A stretch of DNA of 19,875 bases from CAIMUM01 sp034429715 (GTDB taxonomy: Bacteria > Chloroflexota > Dehalococcoidia > GIF9 > UBA5629), in contig DAOUFR010000067.1 in NCBI GenBank assembly GCA_034429715.1, positions 1-19,875 of the forward strand. Direction: 5' to 3'. Made by a program: the position numbers and the translations under genes. The notes under the pieces are model-generated. The model did no database searches and was not told the origin of the DNA. It saw only the letters and a list, made by a program, of their open reading frames with translations. Position 1 is the first letter of the stretch. Each line of letters starts with the position of its first letter. Below are positions 1 to 6,712 of the stretch, in pieces.

Positions 1-254
1 GTCAGGAAGAAGACGCCGATGTGCCGCACGTCGCCCTTGTAGCTGTCGATCCTGATGCGGTCTCCCTCGTGAAGCATGTTGGAGAATACGATGATGAAGT
101 AGCCGAAGTAGCTGGCCACGTACTTCTGCAGCGCCAGGGCCAGGCCGATAGCTATGATGGATATGTAGATGGCCAGGTTGCTGTACAGCGCTACGGCAAT
201 CAGACTGCCCAGCACAACGAAGGCTATAAGTAGGGCAAGTATGCGAGTTTTCAT
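1..254 (-). CDS. MscS-family mechanosensitive ion channel, N-terminal part (cut by window edge)
   Basis: The first 84 residues of a membrane channel are visible and the rest lies beyond position 1. Two hydrophobic segments (about residues 4-24 and 27-42) lead into a Gly/Ala-rich pore-type helix followed by FIIVFSNMLHEGDRIRI. That stretch matches the MscS pore helix and the start of the beta domain, where GDxI(R/E)I followed by a V-x-x-I pattern is typical. MscS channels open under membrane tension to release solutes. The start is the ATG at 252-254, 16 bp after the stop of the coiled-coil gene, so it is probably the last visible gene of the transketolase operon. No strong Shine-Dalgarno sequence precedes it, which suggests translational coupling. 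Only about two helices come before the pore region, so this is a short-type MscS. The family call is fairly secure; the subfamily cannot be judged from a fragment. Confidence 0.8.
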   Translation of the reverse strand, partial: MKTRILALLIAFVVLGSLIAVALYSNLAIYISIIAIGLALALQKYVASYFGYFIIVFSNMLHEGDRIRIDSYKGDVRHIGVFFL

Positions 255-270
255 ATTGGGTGAGCGACGG

Positions 271-1095
271 TCAGGCCGGAGGCATGATCTTCAATATGCC
301 GGTGGCCTTGTCAACAGATAAATTGTAATCTCCGGGTGTCCCTCCTACAGTCATAAATGTGACCTCCCGGCTGTGGCCCGGCTCGATACTGACTTCATCG
401 ACGGCCTCGATTCTGCCGTTGATCTTGAACTCCGCCCTGTGCTGCACTTTTTCGGGGCCAGAATTAACAACCGTGGCTATTATGCCGATCGAGCTTCCGG
501 GATAGGCCCTGTCAGGCAGTATGTGCAGGCTTGAAATGCTGGTCGTGTCCGGTATTTCAGGAGGGGGAATCTCTTTGGGCGGCTCAGGCTCGGGAGCAGG
601 AGGGGGCGGCGTCCATAACATATCGGTCGGCATAAAGGCAGGCTGGCGATTGCCCTGGCGCAGGCGCGATGAGAAAAGCGCAGCCAGACCGGTCGATTCC
701 GGTACCGATATTTCGGCGGAGGCCTTGGCCTCGGTCAGCGAAGTGAGGTGGGCGATCTGCTCTTCGAGGTCGGCCACCTTCTTCTGCGGGTTCTTGATCT
801 GCTTGAGATAGTCCTCGGCCGGCATCTGCCCGACCTTGAAGCGGGCGTCCAGGTTGGCCATCTCCTGCTTGAATACCCCGAGCTGGCGCGACCGCAGCAC
901 CAACCGCTTGTTGAACTCCTGCTTGATCTGATCGATCTTTATCTGCGCGTGCTGTAGATTGACGGAGTACTCTGTCTTGAGCGCTGTATACGATAGCTCG
1001 TTGATGGCCTTATCGCTGCGCAGCTTTTCCAGGTTGCTGAGGAAAAGTTCAGCCCTCTCCTTATTTAAAAAAGCTGTGCGAAGATCGTTTTCCAT
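271..1095 (-). CDS. Coiled-coil protein with Pro-rich linker and C-terminal Ig-like (CARDB-type) domain, function unknown
   Basis: The product is 274 residues in three parts. Residues about 1-125 are highly charged and heptad-like (a long helical coiled coil). Residues about 150-185 form a linker with runs such as TPPPPAPEPEPP. Residues about 188-272 are beta-rich, with the features of a CARDB/Ig-like fold: a proline-containing start (ILPDRAYPGSSI), the segment ATVVNSG, GHSREVTF, and GDYNLSVD near the end. There is no signal peptide and no obvious membrane helix, which is odd because CARDB domains are usually secreted or cell-surface. The gene lies 52 bp after the transketolase C-subunit and 16 bp before the MscS-type channel, so co-expression is likely. 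The ATG start has only a weak ribosome site. A scaffold or partner role for the channel is speculation; I do not recognise a named family for the full protein. Confidence 0.8.
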   Translation of the reverse strand: MENDLRTAFLNKERAELFLSNLEKLRSDKAINELSYTALKTEYSVNLQHAQIKIDQIKQEFNKRLVLRSRQLGVFKQEMANLDARFKVGQMPAEDYLKQIKNPQKKVADLEEQIAHLTSLTEAKASAEISVPESTGLAALFSSRLRQGNRQPAFMPTDMLWTPPPPAPEPEPPKEIPPPEIPDTTSISSLHILPDRAYPGSSIGIIATVVNSGPEKVQHRAEFKINGRIEAVDEVSIEPGHSREVTFMTVGGTPGDYNLSVDKATGILKIMPPA

Positions 1096-1135
1096 ATTAT
1101 TTTTTACCGGCCGATCGGTATCACCCGGTACGACT

Positions 1136-1165
1136 ATTATATCGCCACTACCTCTTGCGGGCCAA
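1136..1165 (-). promoter_or_regulatory. Possible internal promoter for the coiled-coil/MscS genes
   Basis: On the minus strand a perfect TATAAT (1136-1141) lies 18 bp after TTGGCC (1160-1165), a 4/6 match to the -35 consensus. The -35 is inside the end of the transketolase C-subunit gene. Predicted transcription would begin near 1129, giving a leader of roughly 34 nt before the ATG at 1095. It could uncouple the two downstream genes from the transketolase genes. This is a sequence match only. Confidence 0.4.
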
Positions 1166-2095
1166 TACGTTTTTAACGGCGTCCGCTATATCGCCCGCTG
1201 TCAACCCGTTGGCCTCGAGCAGCTCCTCAGGCTTGCCCGACTTACAGTATGTATCTTTTATACCCAGGGACGCAAGCGGCGCCGGTGTCCCTGAGCCCAA
1301 AACCTGCGCTACAATGCTGCCCAGGCCTCCGTGCAGCAGATGCTCCTCGGCCGTCACGACCGCACCAGTGTCGGCCGCTGCGTCCTCAATGGCCTTGCGG
1401 TCCACAGGCTTGAGACTGGACATATTGATCACGCGGCATTTAATGCCCGATTTCTCCAGACTGTCGGCCGCTTCCAGCGCTTTGTATACCATTATGCCGG
1501 TAGCGATAACCGCCGCGTCCTTCCCCTCCCGCAGTACGTCGGCTTTGCCCAGTTTAAAACTGCAGCCTGAAGTGTATACAACGGGAGTCTTGGAGCGTCC
1601 CAGCCTGACGTAGAACGGTCCTTCGGTGGCGGCCGCCGCTTTGATGGCCTCCACGGTCTCGATGGAATCCGCCGGAGCTATGACGTTGAAGTTGGGCAGG
1701 GAGCAGTAAAGCGCGATGTCCTCGATGGCCTGGTGTGACGAGCCGTCCTCTCCTACCGTGATGCCGCCGTGAGTCGAGACTACCTTCACATTCGTCCGCG
1801 GTTGCGCCACGCTCATGCGCACCTGGTCGAAGCATCTGCTGGAGGCGAACACGGCGAACGTGCTGGCGAAGGGTATTTTGCCGCAGGTCGCCAGCCCCGC
1901 GGCTATGCTGATCATATTCTGTTCGGCCAGGCCGCATTGTATGAAGCGCTCCGGGTAGGCCTGGGCGAAATATTTAGTCATGGTTGATCGCGAGAGATCT
2001 GCGTCCAGCACGATTATGCGTGCGTCGGTTCCTCCCAGCTCGGTCAATACCTTGCCGAAGGCTTCGCGCGTCGTGAGTTCGGAATAATCGGTCAT
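1148..2095 (-). CDS. Transketolase, C-terminal subunit (pyrimidine-binding and C-terminal domains)
   Basis: This is the second half of a split transketolase, 315 residues. It carries the pyrimidine-binding domain and the C-terminal domain. Diagnostic segments are FIQCGLAEQNMISIAAGLA, where Glu58 is the expected residue that activates the thiamine diphosphate aminopyrimidine, THGGITVGEDGSSHQ (about 109-123), and FYVRLGRS. With the N-terminal subunit it transfers two-carbon ketol units in the non-oxidative pentose phosphate pathway. The start ATG overlaps the stop of the upstream subunit as ATGA, so the two are translationally coupled, and a GAGGGAG ribosome site precedes it. Split transketolases of about 270+315 residues are common in archaea, Chloroflexota and other anaerobes. 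A related two-subunit ketol-transferring enzyme cannot be fully excluded, but the motifs fit transketolase best. Confidence 0.94.
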   Translation of the reverse strand: MTDYSELTTREAFGKVLTELGGTDARIIVLDADLSRSTMTKYFAQAYPERFIQCGLAEQNMISIAAGLATCGKIPFASTFAVFASSRCFDQVRMSVAQPRTNVKVVSTHGGITVGEDGSSHQAIEDIALYCSLPNFNVIAPADSIETVEAIKAAAATEGPFYVRLGRSKTPVVYTSGCSFKLGKADVLREGKDAAVIATGIMVYKALEAADSLEKSGIKCRVINMSSLKPVDRKAIEDAAADTGAVVTAEEHLLHGGLGSIVAQVLGSGTPAPLASLGIKDTYCKSGKPEELLEANGLTAGDIADAVKNVLARKR

Positions 2096-2910
2096 GACAG
2101 CTCCCTCAGCGCAGTCTCGATCTCGGACTTGCCCGGCGCCTTGCCATGGTAATCCACGTTGTTTTCCATGAAGCTGACGCCCTTGCCCTTAACCGTACGC
2201 GCCACGATGACCACGGGCTTGCCCTTTACCTGCGCGGACTTTTGCAGCGCGTCCACCACCTGCTGCATGTCGTGGCCGTCGATCTGCAGTACCTCCCACT
2301 TGAAGGAGCGCCACTTCTCCACGAAAGGCTCGAGGTCCATGATCTGTTTGGTGAAACCATCGAGCTGTAGGCCGTTGTAATCGACGATGGCCGTCAGATT
2401 GTCCAGTTTATAGTTGGGTGCGAACATTGCCGCTTCCCAGACCTGCCCCTCCTGGCATTCGCCGTCGCCCAGCATAACGTAGGTGCGGTAATCCTTTTTA
2501 TCCAGTCGGGCAGCAAGCGCCATGCCGATGCCTACGGACAGTCCCTGGCCCAGCGAGCCGGCCGACATATCGACTCCCGGCGTGAGCGTACTGTCGGTAT
2601 GCCCCTGCAGGCAGGTGCCGGTCTTCCGCAGGGTGGGGAGCCATTCGAGGGGGAAATATCCGCATTCCGCCAGAGCGGCGTAGAGGACCGGAGCGGCATG
2701 ACCCTTGCTCAGAATAAAACGATCGCGGTCGGGCCATTTCGGGTTGGCTGGATCGTGCCGCATGATGCGGAAATATAAAGCCGTGACGATGTCGGCTGCA
2801 GAAAGCGATCCGCCGGGATGGCCGCTGCCCGCGGTCGAAATCATGGTGATAACTTGCCGACGAAGCTTGCGGGCGATGTCCTGGAGGTCTTCAATACTAT
2901 AATCGGTCAT
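2092..2910 (-). CDS. Transketolase, N-terminal subunit (thiamine diphosphate-binding)
   Basis: This is the thiamine diphosphate-binding half of a split transketolase, 272 residues from the ATG at 2910. GSGHPGGSLSAADI (about 28-41, with His31), SKGHAAPVLYA (His71), and the cofactor motif GDGECQEGQVWEA (148-160) followed by DYNG (177-180) bind the diphosphate and metal. All the expected catalytic landmarks are present. An in-frame GTG at 2920-2922 would add four residues (VPLP). I prefer the ATG because the protein then begins MTDYS, exactly as its partner does, although neither start has a strong ribosome site. It is the first gene of the operon, behind a good promoter at 2982-3011, and overlaps the C-terminal subunit by 4 bp, consistent with 1:1 production of the heteromeric enzyme. 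Confidence 0.93.
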   Translation of the reverse strand: MTDYSIEDLQDIARKLRRQVITMISTAGSGHPGGSLSAADIVTALYFRIMRHDPANPKWPDRDRFILSKGHAAPVLYAALAECGYFPLEWLPTLRKTGTCLQGHTDSTLTPGVDMSAGSLGQGLSVGIGMALAARLDKKDYRTYVMLGDGECQEGQVWEAAMFAPNYKLDNLTAIVDYNGLQLDGFTKQIMDLEPFVEKWRSFKWEVLQIDGHDMQQVVDALQKSAQVKGKPVVIVARTVKGKGVSFMENNVDYHGKAPGKSEIETALRELS

Positions 2911-2981
2911 TGGAAGCGGCACGCGTCCCGGGATCCCGATACGATGCGGTATCTCCCGGCTGTCAGGTTTGAATCTGACCC

Positions 2982-3011
2982 ATTATATGCCACACGAGAT
3001 TGCCATGTCCA
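2982..3011 (-). promoter_or_regulatory. Promoter of the transketolase operon
   Basis: On the minus strand TGGACA (3006-3011, 5/6 match) is followed after 18 bp by a perfect TATAAT (2982-2987). Transcription should begin near 2975, leaving a leader of about 65 nt to the ATG at 2910. The leader start holds an inverted repeat (GTCAG/CTGAC arms, 2962-2966 and 2975-2979), and a second palindromic stretch around CGGGATCCCG (2929-2938) lies nearer the gene. This promoter is back-to-back with the plus-strand promoter at 3050-3078. Confidence 0.65.
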
Positions 3012-3049
3012 TTTTTTACATGCGTCATCACTCCGTGTTAAACACCGCA

Positions 3050-3078
3050 TTGTTAACAGGGGCCGGCTAATCTATAAT
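3050..3078 (+). promoter_or_regulatory. Promoter giving a probably leaderless mRNA for the amidohydrolase
   Basis: TTGTTA (3050-3055) and a perfect TATAAT (3073-3078) are separated by 17 bp. The next ATG in a long reading frame is at 3086, only 7 bases after the -10 box. Transcription normally starts 6-8 bases after the -10 element, so the mRNA would begin at or within a base or two of this ATG. There is no Shine-Dalgarno sequence between the -10 box and the ATG, which agrees with a leaderless message. Confidence 0.7.
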
Positions 3079-3085
3079 GCTTTAG

Positions 3086-3934
3086 ATGATAATCGACTCT
3101 CACACGCATGTCTTCAGCCCGGCAGTTATCCAAGGGAGGGAAGAGCACTGCGCTTCGGACCGATGCTTCGGACTTCTCTACGGCAATCCCAGGGCCAGAC
3201 TGTGCACGGCGGATGAGCTCATTCGCAGCATGGACGAGCAGGGGATAGATGTTTCGGTGGTACACAACATCGGATGGTCCACCAACGAGATGTGCGCGCG
3301 CAGCAATGATTATATTATGGATGCTATCGGCAGGCATCCCGGCAGGCTGATCGGATTCTGCGCTGTACAACCGCGCGAGGGAGAGAAGGCGCTGGCCGAG
3401 TTGGAACGCTGCAACAGAAGCGGTATCAAAGGTGTGGGCGAACTGCGTCCGGACGCCCAGGATTTCGACCTCTGCGACGCGAAGCTGATGAGTCCCCTGG
3501 TTAATTGCCTGATCGGACTGGGCATGGTGCTCTCGCTGCACGTATCGGAGCCCGTGGGGCACGATTATCCGGGCAAGGGCGACAACACGCCTGATATCGT
3601 CTACAAGTTTATCTCGCAGGCAAAAGGCCTGAAGGTCATACTGGCCCATATGGGTGGAGGGCTGCCCTTTTACGAGATGATGCCCGAGGTCGGGGAGGCG
3701 CTGTCTAATGCCTGGTACGATACGGCGGCGGGGCCCTTCCTGTATAAAACCGCCGTCTACAGGTCGGCAGCCGCTTTATGCGGCATAGAGAAAATCCTCT
3801 TCGGCAGCGATTGGCCGTTGCTGAGCCAGCAGAGGGTGATCGCCCATATCAGGGAGTCCGGACTGGGTAAAGCCGAGCTGGACGCCATCCTTGGAGGCAA
3901 TGCGCAGAGGCTGTTCAAATTGGGGCACAAATAG
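3086..3934 (+). CDS. Amidohydrolase-2 family TIM-barrel metal-dependent hydrolase
   Basis: A 282-residue protein of the amidohydrolase-2 superfamily (ACMSD/uracil-like decarboxylases and related hydrolases). The metal site is readable: HTH at residues 6-8 (IIDSHTHVF), His152 in SLHVSEP, His188 in LAHMGGG, and Asp242 in LFGSDWPL. Glu119 in GVGELRP may add a further ligand. The FGSDWP ending is characteristic of this family and distinguishes it from urease-type enzymes. The substrate cannot be told from sequence; family members hydrolyse or decarboxylate small cyclic or aromatic acids. It begins without a ribosome site directly after a promoter (see 3050-3078) and is followed 6 bp later by thpR, so the two form a short operon. 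No signal peptide; cytoplasmic. Confidence 0.9.
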   Translation: MIIDSHTHVFSPAVIQGREEHCASDRCFGLLYGNPRARLCTADELIRSMDEQGIDVSVVHNIGWSTNEMCARSNDYIMDAIGRHPGRLIGFCAVQPREGEKALAELERCNRSGIKGVGELRPDAQDFDLCDAKLMSPLVNCLIGLGMVLSLHVSEPVGHDYPGKGDNTPDIVYKFISQAKGLKVILAHMGGGLPFYEMMPEVGEALSNAWYDTAAGPFLYKTAVYRSAAALCGIEKILFGSDWPLLSQQRVIAHIRESGLGKAELDAILGGNAQRLFKLGHK

Positions 3935-3940
3935 AGCTTG

Positions 3941-4531
3941 ATGAATAATGAGACTATAAGGTCATTCATAGCAATAGAGCTGCCCGCTGAACTGGTCGCA
4001 CGGCTGAAGAATTTCCAGGACAGGCTCAGCTCGTCCCGCCTGCGGTTTGTGAAATGGGTTGATCCCGGCTCCATTCATCTAACCCTTAAGTTTTTGGGTA
4101 ATGTCGATGCTAAACGGCTCGAGGCGGTCAAAGGTGCGCTTGAAGCCGTTACCGTACCACGCAAGCCGTTTCAGTTGACCACCGGGCAGACAGGATTCTT
4201 TCCCGGGCTACAGCGTGCACGCGTTTTCTGGCTGGGGCTCGAAGGGGATATCGGTGAGTTGAGTGGTCTACAGCAGGGTATCGACAGTGCCATGGCCACG
4301 CTGGGATTCGAGAGCGAGAGCCGGCCTTTCACCGCCCACCTCACCCTGGCCAGGCTGCGCGAGGAATGCAGCAGGGAGCAGCGACAGGAGTTTAGCGGAC
4401 TGGCGCAGCATGCCGCATTTGGAGCAGGCCCGCCCATAAAGGTAAGGTCGGTATCGCTGATGCGAAGCAGGCTCACACCTCAGGGCGCCGTGTACACACG
4501 CCTGGCCGAATATGAATTGAAGGGCGTATGA
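3941..4531 (+). CDS. thpR: RNA 2',3'-cyclic phosphodiesterase (2H phosphoesterase, LigT-like)
   Basis: A 196-residue 2H phosphoesterase. The two signature H-x-T motifs are SIHLTLKFLG (about residues 45-54) and FTAHLTLARL (about 125-134), the paired catalytic histidines of the LigT/ThpR fold. The protein opens with RSFIAIELPAEL, the usual first strand of the family. ThpR opens 2',3'-cyclic phosphates at RNA ends to 2'-phosphates; LigT-type members also join tRNA halves in vitro. The start is the ATG at 3941. An in-frame TTG immediately before it (3938) is also possible but adds one residue only. It lies 6 bp after the amidohydrolase and is probably co-transcribed with it; a functional link between the two is not obvious. 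Length is normal for the family (about 180-200). Confidence 0.93.
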   Translation: MNNETIRSFIAIELPAELVARLKNFQDRLSSSRLRFVKWVDPGSIHLTLKFLGNVDAKRLEAVKGALEAVTVPRKPFQLTTGQTGFFPGLQRARVFWLGLEGDIGELSGLQQGIDSAMATLGFESESRPFTAHLTLARLREECSREQRQEFSGLAQHAAFGAGPPIKVRSVSLMRSRLTPQGAVYTRLAEYELKGV

Positions 4532-4570
4532 ATTGTTGATTGGTGGTCAACGGCGCGCGAACAATCCAAT

Positions 4571-4600
4571 TTGCTTATAAAATTTGGTTAATGCTATACT
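4571..4600 (+). promoter_or_regulatory. Promoter of the zinc-ribbon gene
   Basis: TTGCTT (4571-4576) and TATACT (4595-4600, 5/6) are spaced by 18 bp. Predicted start of transcription is near 4607, which excludes the upstream TTG at 4584 as the initiation codon and supports the GTG at 4632 behind the GGAGGAGG at 4613-4620. It may also drive comF, hpf and ogt, as no comparable promoter is visible before comF. Confidence 0.55.
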
Positions 4601-4631
4601 TTATTCATCCTTGGAGGAGGTGGAAAAAATA

Positions 4632-4844
4632 GTGGAAAACTATTCCTTTCCAAAGTGTTTAAAATGCAAAGTAGGTGATTTGGTTCCGCTGTCCGATTTC
4701 GGCAGCCAGGGGGCAGCGATACATTATAAAGCCTGGGTTTGCACAAATCCTGAATGCGGTTTCAACCTGAAAATCAGGAACGGCGACATCTACCTGAACG
4801 AGCCTATCTTCAGCGGCGCGAGCCATACATTGCGCGGGCACTAA
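4632..4844 (+). CDS. Small zinc-ribbon protein, function unknown
   Basis: About 70 residues. Two cysteine pairs, CLKC near the start and CTNPEC about 27 residues later (a CxxC and a CxxxxC), form a likely zinc ribbon, with the segment LVPLSDFGSQGAAIHYKAWV between them and a hydrophobic C-terminal strand. I do not recognise a named family; such small ribbons often bind nucleic acid or a protein partner. The reading frame is open further upstream to a TTG at 4584, but the promoter and the strong GGAGGAGG (4613-4620) point to the GTG at 4632 as the true start, with 11 bp spacing; a GTG at 4620 would overlap the ribosome site. It is transcribed toward comF, 47 bp downstream. Existence is likely from the intact frame and cysteine pattern; its function is unknown. 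Confidence 0.65.
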   Translation: MENYSFPKCLKCKVGDLVPLSDFGSQGAAIHYKAWVCTNPECGFNLKIRNGDIYLNEPIFSGASHTLRGH

Positions 4845-4891
4845 AAGGAGAAAGGCGGGATAACGGCGGATAAAAGTATGGAGTAGATGTT

Positions 4892-5605
4892 TTGACCGGA
4901 TGGTTGAAACAGCTCCAGCATGAAGTCACCGATTTTTTCTTTCCGCGTACGTGCATAGGATGCGGGAAAATCGGTGATTTTATTTGTCCAAGCTGCTCAA
5001 AAACAATGAGCAGGATACTGCCGCCGCTGTGCCGGCGATGCGGTAGGCCCGAATCCAGCGGAGCTTACTGCTCCGAATGCTGGGGAATAAAAAGCAGCCT
5101 CGACGGCATCCGCTCCGTTTTCATCTTCGATGGCATCGTTCGCCAGGCCGTGCACGAGCTGAAATACCGCAATGTGCAGGCTATGTCCAATTGCCTGGCC
5201 GGCTTCATGTCCCTCTATTTTCAGGAATATAGCCTGGGAGGAGACGTGCTGGTACCTGTTCCGCTGCACGAAAAGCGACTCAGGGAAAGGGGTTACAACC
5301 AATCTCAGTTGCTGTCGGACGAGCTGTCGGGAATGATATCCGTGGAGGTCAACACGGCTTTGTTGAAACGCGTCAGGAACACGGGGCCGCAGGCTCGCAG
5401 CACCAGCGTCCGCCAACGAAAAGCCAACATGGAAAACACCTTTGTCTGCGATTCAGGTGAGGTGGCAGGCAGGGATGTCATTGTTATTGATGACGTCTGC
5501 ACTTCTGGCGCTACTCTCGAATCATGCGCGGTGGCCCTCAAGTCGGCAGGGGCTGGACACGTGCTGGGATTCACACTGGCAAGGGAAATCTCGAACAGGA
5601 GTTGA
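4892..5605 (+). CDS. comF: ComF family phosphoribosyltransferase-like protein
   Basis: A 237-residue ComF protein. Four CxxC-type pairs sit at the N-terminus (Cys21/24, 32/35, 47/50, 60/63), forming double zinc ribbons. The C-terminal part is a phosphoribosyltransferase fold with PVPLHEKRLRERGYNQSQLL and the diphosphate-binding signature DVIVIDDVCTSGATL (about 199-213). ComF is needed for DNA uptake in naturally competent bacteria and associates with the ComFA helicase and the primosome. Here it stands without comFA or other competence genes, so a wider DNA-related role is possible. The start is a TTG at 4892 with GGAG at 4880-4883 eight bases upstream. hpf begins 2 bp after its stop, a pairing also common in Firmicutes. 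The family call is firm; the biological role in this organism is inferred. Confidence 0.93.
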   Translation: MTGWLKQLQHEVTDFFFPRTCIGCGKIGDFICPSCSKTMSRILPPLCRRCGRPESSGAYCSECWGIKSSLDGIRSVFIFDGIVRQAVHELKYRNVQAMSNCLAGFMSLYFQEYSLGGDVLVPVPLHEKRLRERGYNQSQLLSDELSGMISVEVNTALLKRVRNTGPQARSTSVRQRKANMENTFVCDSGEVAGRDVIVIDDVCTSGATLESCAVALKSAGAGHVLGFTLAREISNRS

Positions 5606-5607
5606 TC

Positions 5608-6150
5608 ATGGAGATTAAAATTGCTGCGCGCAACATGAAACTGGAAGAAGATGTGCGTGACTACGCCGAGAAGAAGCTCGGCCGACTATCGAAGTATCTC
5701 AACAATATCAGCTCGATCAAGCTGGAACTGATCGAAGAGAAAACGAAATCGCGCCAGCCCGTCTTCGGCGCACAGGTTACTATGAATATAAATGGCTTCC
5801 TGATGAGGGGTGAGCAAAGGAACGATAACCCACGGGCCGCCATCGACGCGGTGAATGACGTTATGGAGCGCCTGATCGACAAGTACAAGAAAAGATACAA
5901 CGTGAGCAAAACGCACGAGACCATCAGGACTCCTGTGGAGGAGGAAGTTAATGCAGTCGAACAGCCTCACCATGTTTATAAACGCAAGAGCTTCATCGTA
6001 AAGCCAATGACCGTCGAACAGGCAGTGGAGCAGATGGAATTCCTGGGCCATGACTTCTTCCTCTTCGTCAGCGATGATGACAACTCGATCAATGTGGTGT
6101 ACCGGCGCAAGGACGGCAAATACGGTTTGATCCAACCGGAGTTCGCGTAG
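5608..6150 (+). CDS. hpf: Ribosome hibernation-promoting factor, long form
   Basis: A 180-residue long-form HPF. Residues about 1-100 are the ribosome-binding domain (opening MEIKIAARNMKLEEDVRDYAEKKLGRL in two stretches of the family pattern). Residues about 125-180 are the C-terminal dimerisation domain with KSFIVKPMTVEQAVEQMEFL and the closing VYRRKDGKYGLIQPE. Long HPF brings two inactive 70S ribosomes together as 100S dimers in stationary phase or stress. The ATG at 5608 has AGGAG at 5597-5601 with 6-base spacing and lies 2 bp after comF. The frame is open upstream to 5524 inside comF, but that extension has no support. The gene is often followed by secA in bacteria; here it is followed by an alkyltransferase gene instead. 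Confidence 0.95.
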   Translation: MEIKIAARNMKLEEDVRDYAEKKLGRLSKYLNNISSIKLELIEEKTKSRQPVFGAQVTMNINGFLMRGEQRNDNPRAAIDAVNDVMERLIDKYKKRYNVSKTHETIRTPVEEEVNAVEQPHHVYKRKSFIVKPMTVEQAVEQMEFLGHDFFLFVSDDDNSINVVYRRKDGKYGLIQPEFA

Positions 6151-6177
6151 CGTATTATTAGCCGGTCTGCGAAGCAG

Positions 6178-6687
6178 ATGATTTATGACCTCGTACTAAC
6201 GACATGTGGATGGGTGGGCATCTCCTTTTCAGAGAAGGGGGTTCGCAGGTTGAATCTGCCCGTTCCTGATAAGAAAGAAGCCCTGGCACTGCTGGGCGCC
6301 GGTCACGTTGCGGATTTAGATAAGTCTGACAGCATGGACGGTCTGCGGAGACAGGTGTTGGACTATTTTAAAGGCGGGAAGGACGGTTTTCATTGCAGGC
6401 TGGACCTATCGGGCGCCACGACTTTCCAGCGCCGGATCTGGAGGGCGACCGGGGAGATACCATACGGACAGGTGAGAAGCTACAGGTGGGTGGCTGAAAA
6501 AGCCGGCAATCCCCTGGCCGGCCGCGCGGTCGGCCGAGCGCTGGCTGCTAATCCGCTGCCGCTGATCATTCCCTGCCACAGGGTGATACGCAGCGATGGG
6601 AAGCCCGGCGGATTCGGGGGCAGTGCCGGGGATGTAAAGACCAAGCTCATGCTGCTTGAGCTGGAAGGCTGCCGGATACAATCCTGA
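6178..6687 (+). CDS. ogt: Methylated-DNA--protein-cysteine methyltransferase (O6-alkylguanine-DNA alkyltransferase)
   Basis: A 169-residue suicide repair protein that moves methyl or alkyl groups from O6 of guanine to its own cysteine. The active site is PCHR (Cys133) within LIIPCHRVIRSDGKPGGFGG, and the DNA-recognition helix is TGEIPYGQVRSYRWVAEKAG followed by RAVGRALAANP, where an arginine normally flips out the base. An N-terminal ribonuclease-H-like domain of about 75 residues precedes it, as in Ogt. All key positions are intact. The gene lies 27 bp after hpf, with only a poor ribosome site before its ATG. It converges on dnaE, the stop codons 25 bp apart, with no strong terminator between. 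The Ada-type transcription-factor domain is absent, so no adaptive-response regulation by this protein is expected. Confidence 0.94.
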   Translation: MIYDLVLTTCGWVGISFSEKGVRRLNLPVPDKKEALALLGAGHVADLDKSDSMDGLRRQVLDYFKGGKDGFHCRLDLSGATTFQRRIWRATGEIPYGQVRSYRWVAEKAGNPLAGRAVGRALAANPLPLIIPCHRVIRSDGKPGGFGGSAGDVKTKLMLLELEGCRIQS

Positions 6688-6712
6688 ATTGGTCCACCCT
6701 AATCTACCGGGT

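Noticed and set aside
1100..1130. Palindromic GC stretch with an adjoining T-run between the transketolase C-subunit and the coiled-coil gene.
   Set aside because: The T-run is on the wrong side for the minus-strand transcript, so it is not a terminator for this operon.
4532..4565. Inverted repeats (ATTGTT/AACAAT and GTTGA/TCAAC) after thpR, considered as a terminator or attenuator.
   Set aside because: The arms are short, the loops long or competing, and no U-tract follows; it is not distinct from chance.
5524..5607. Upstream extension of hpf into comF.
   Set aside because: HPF homology starts exactly at the ATG at 5608 behind AGGAG; the upstream residues are a comF shadow.
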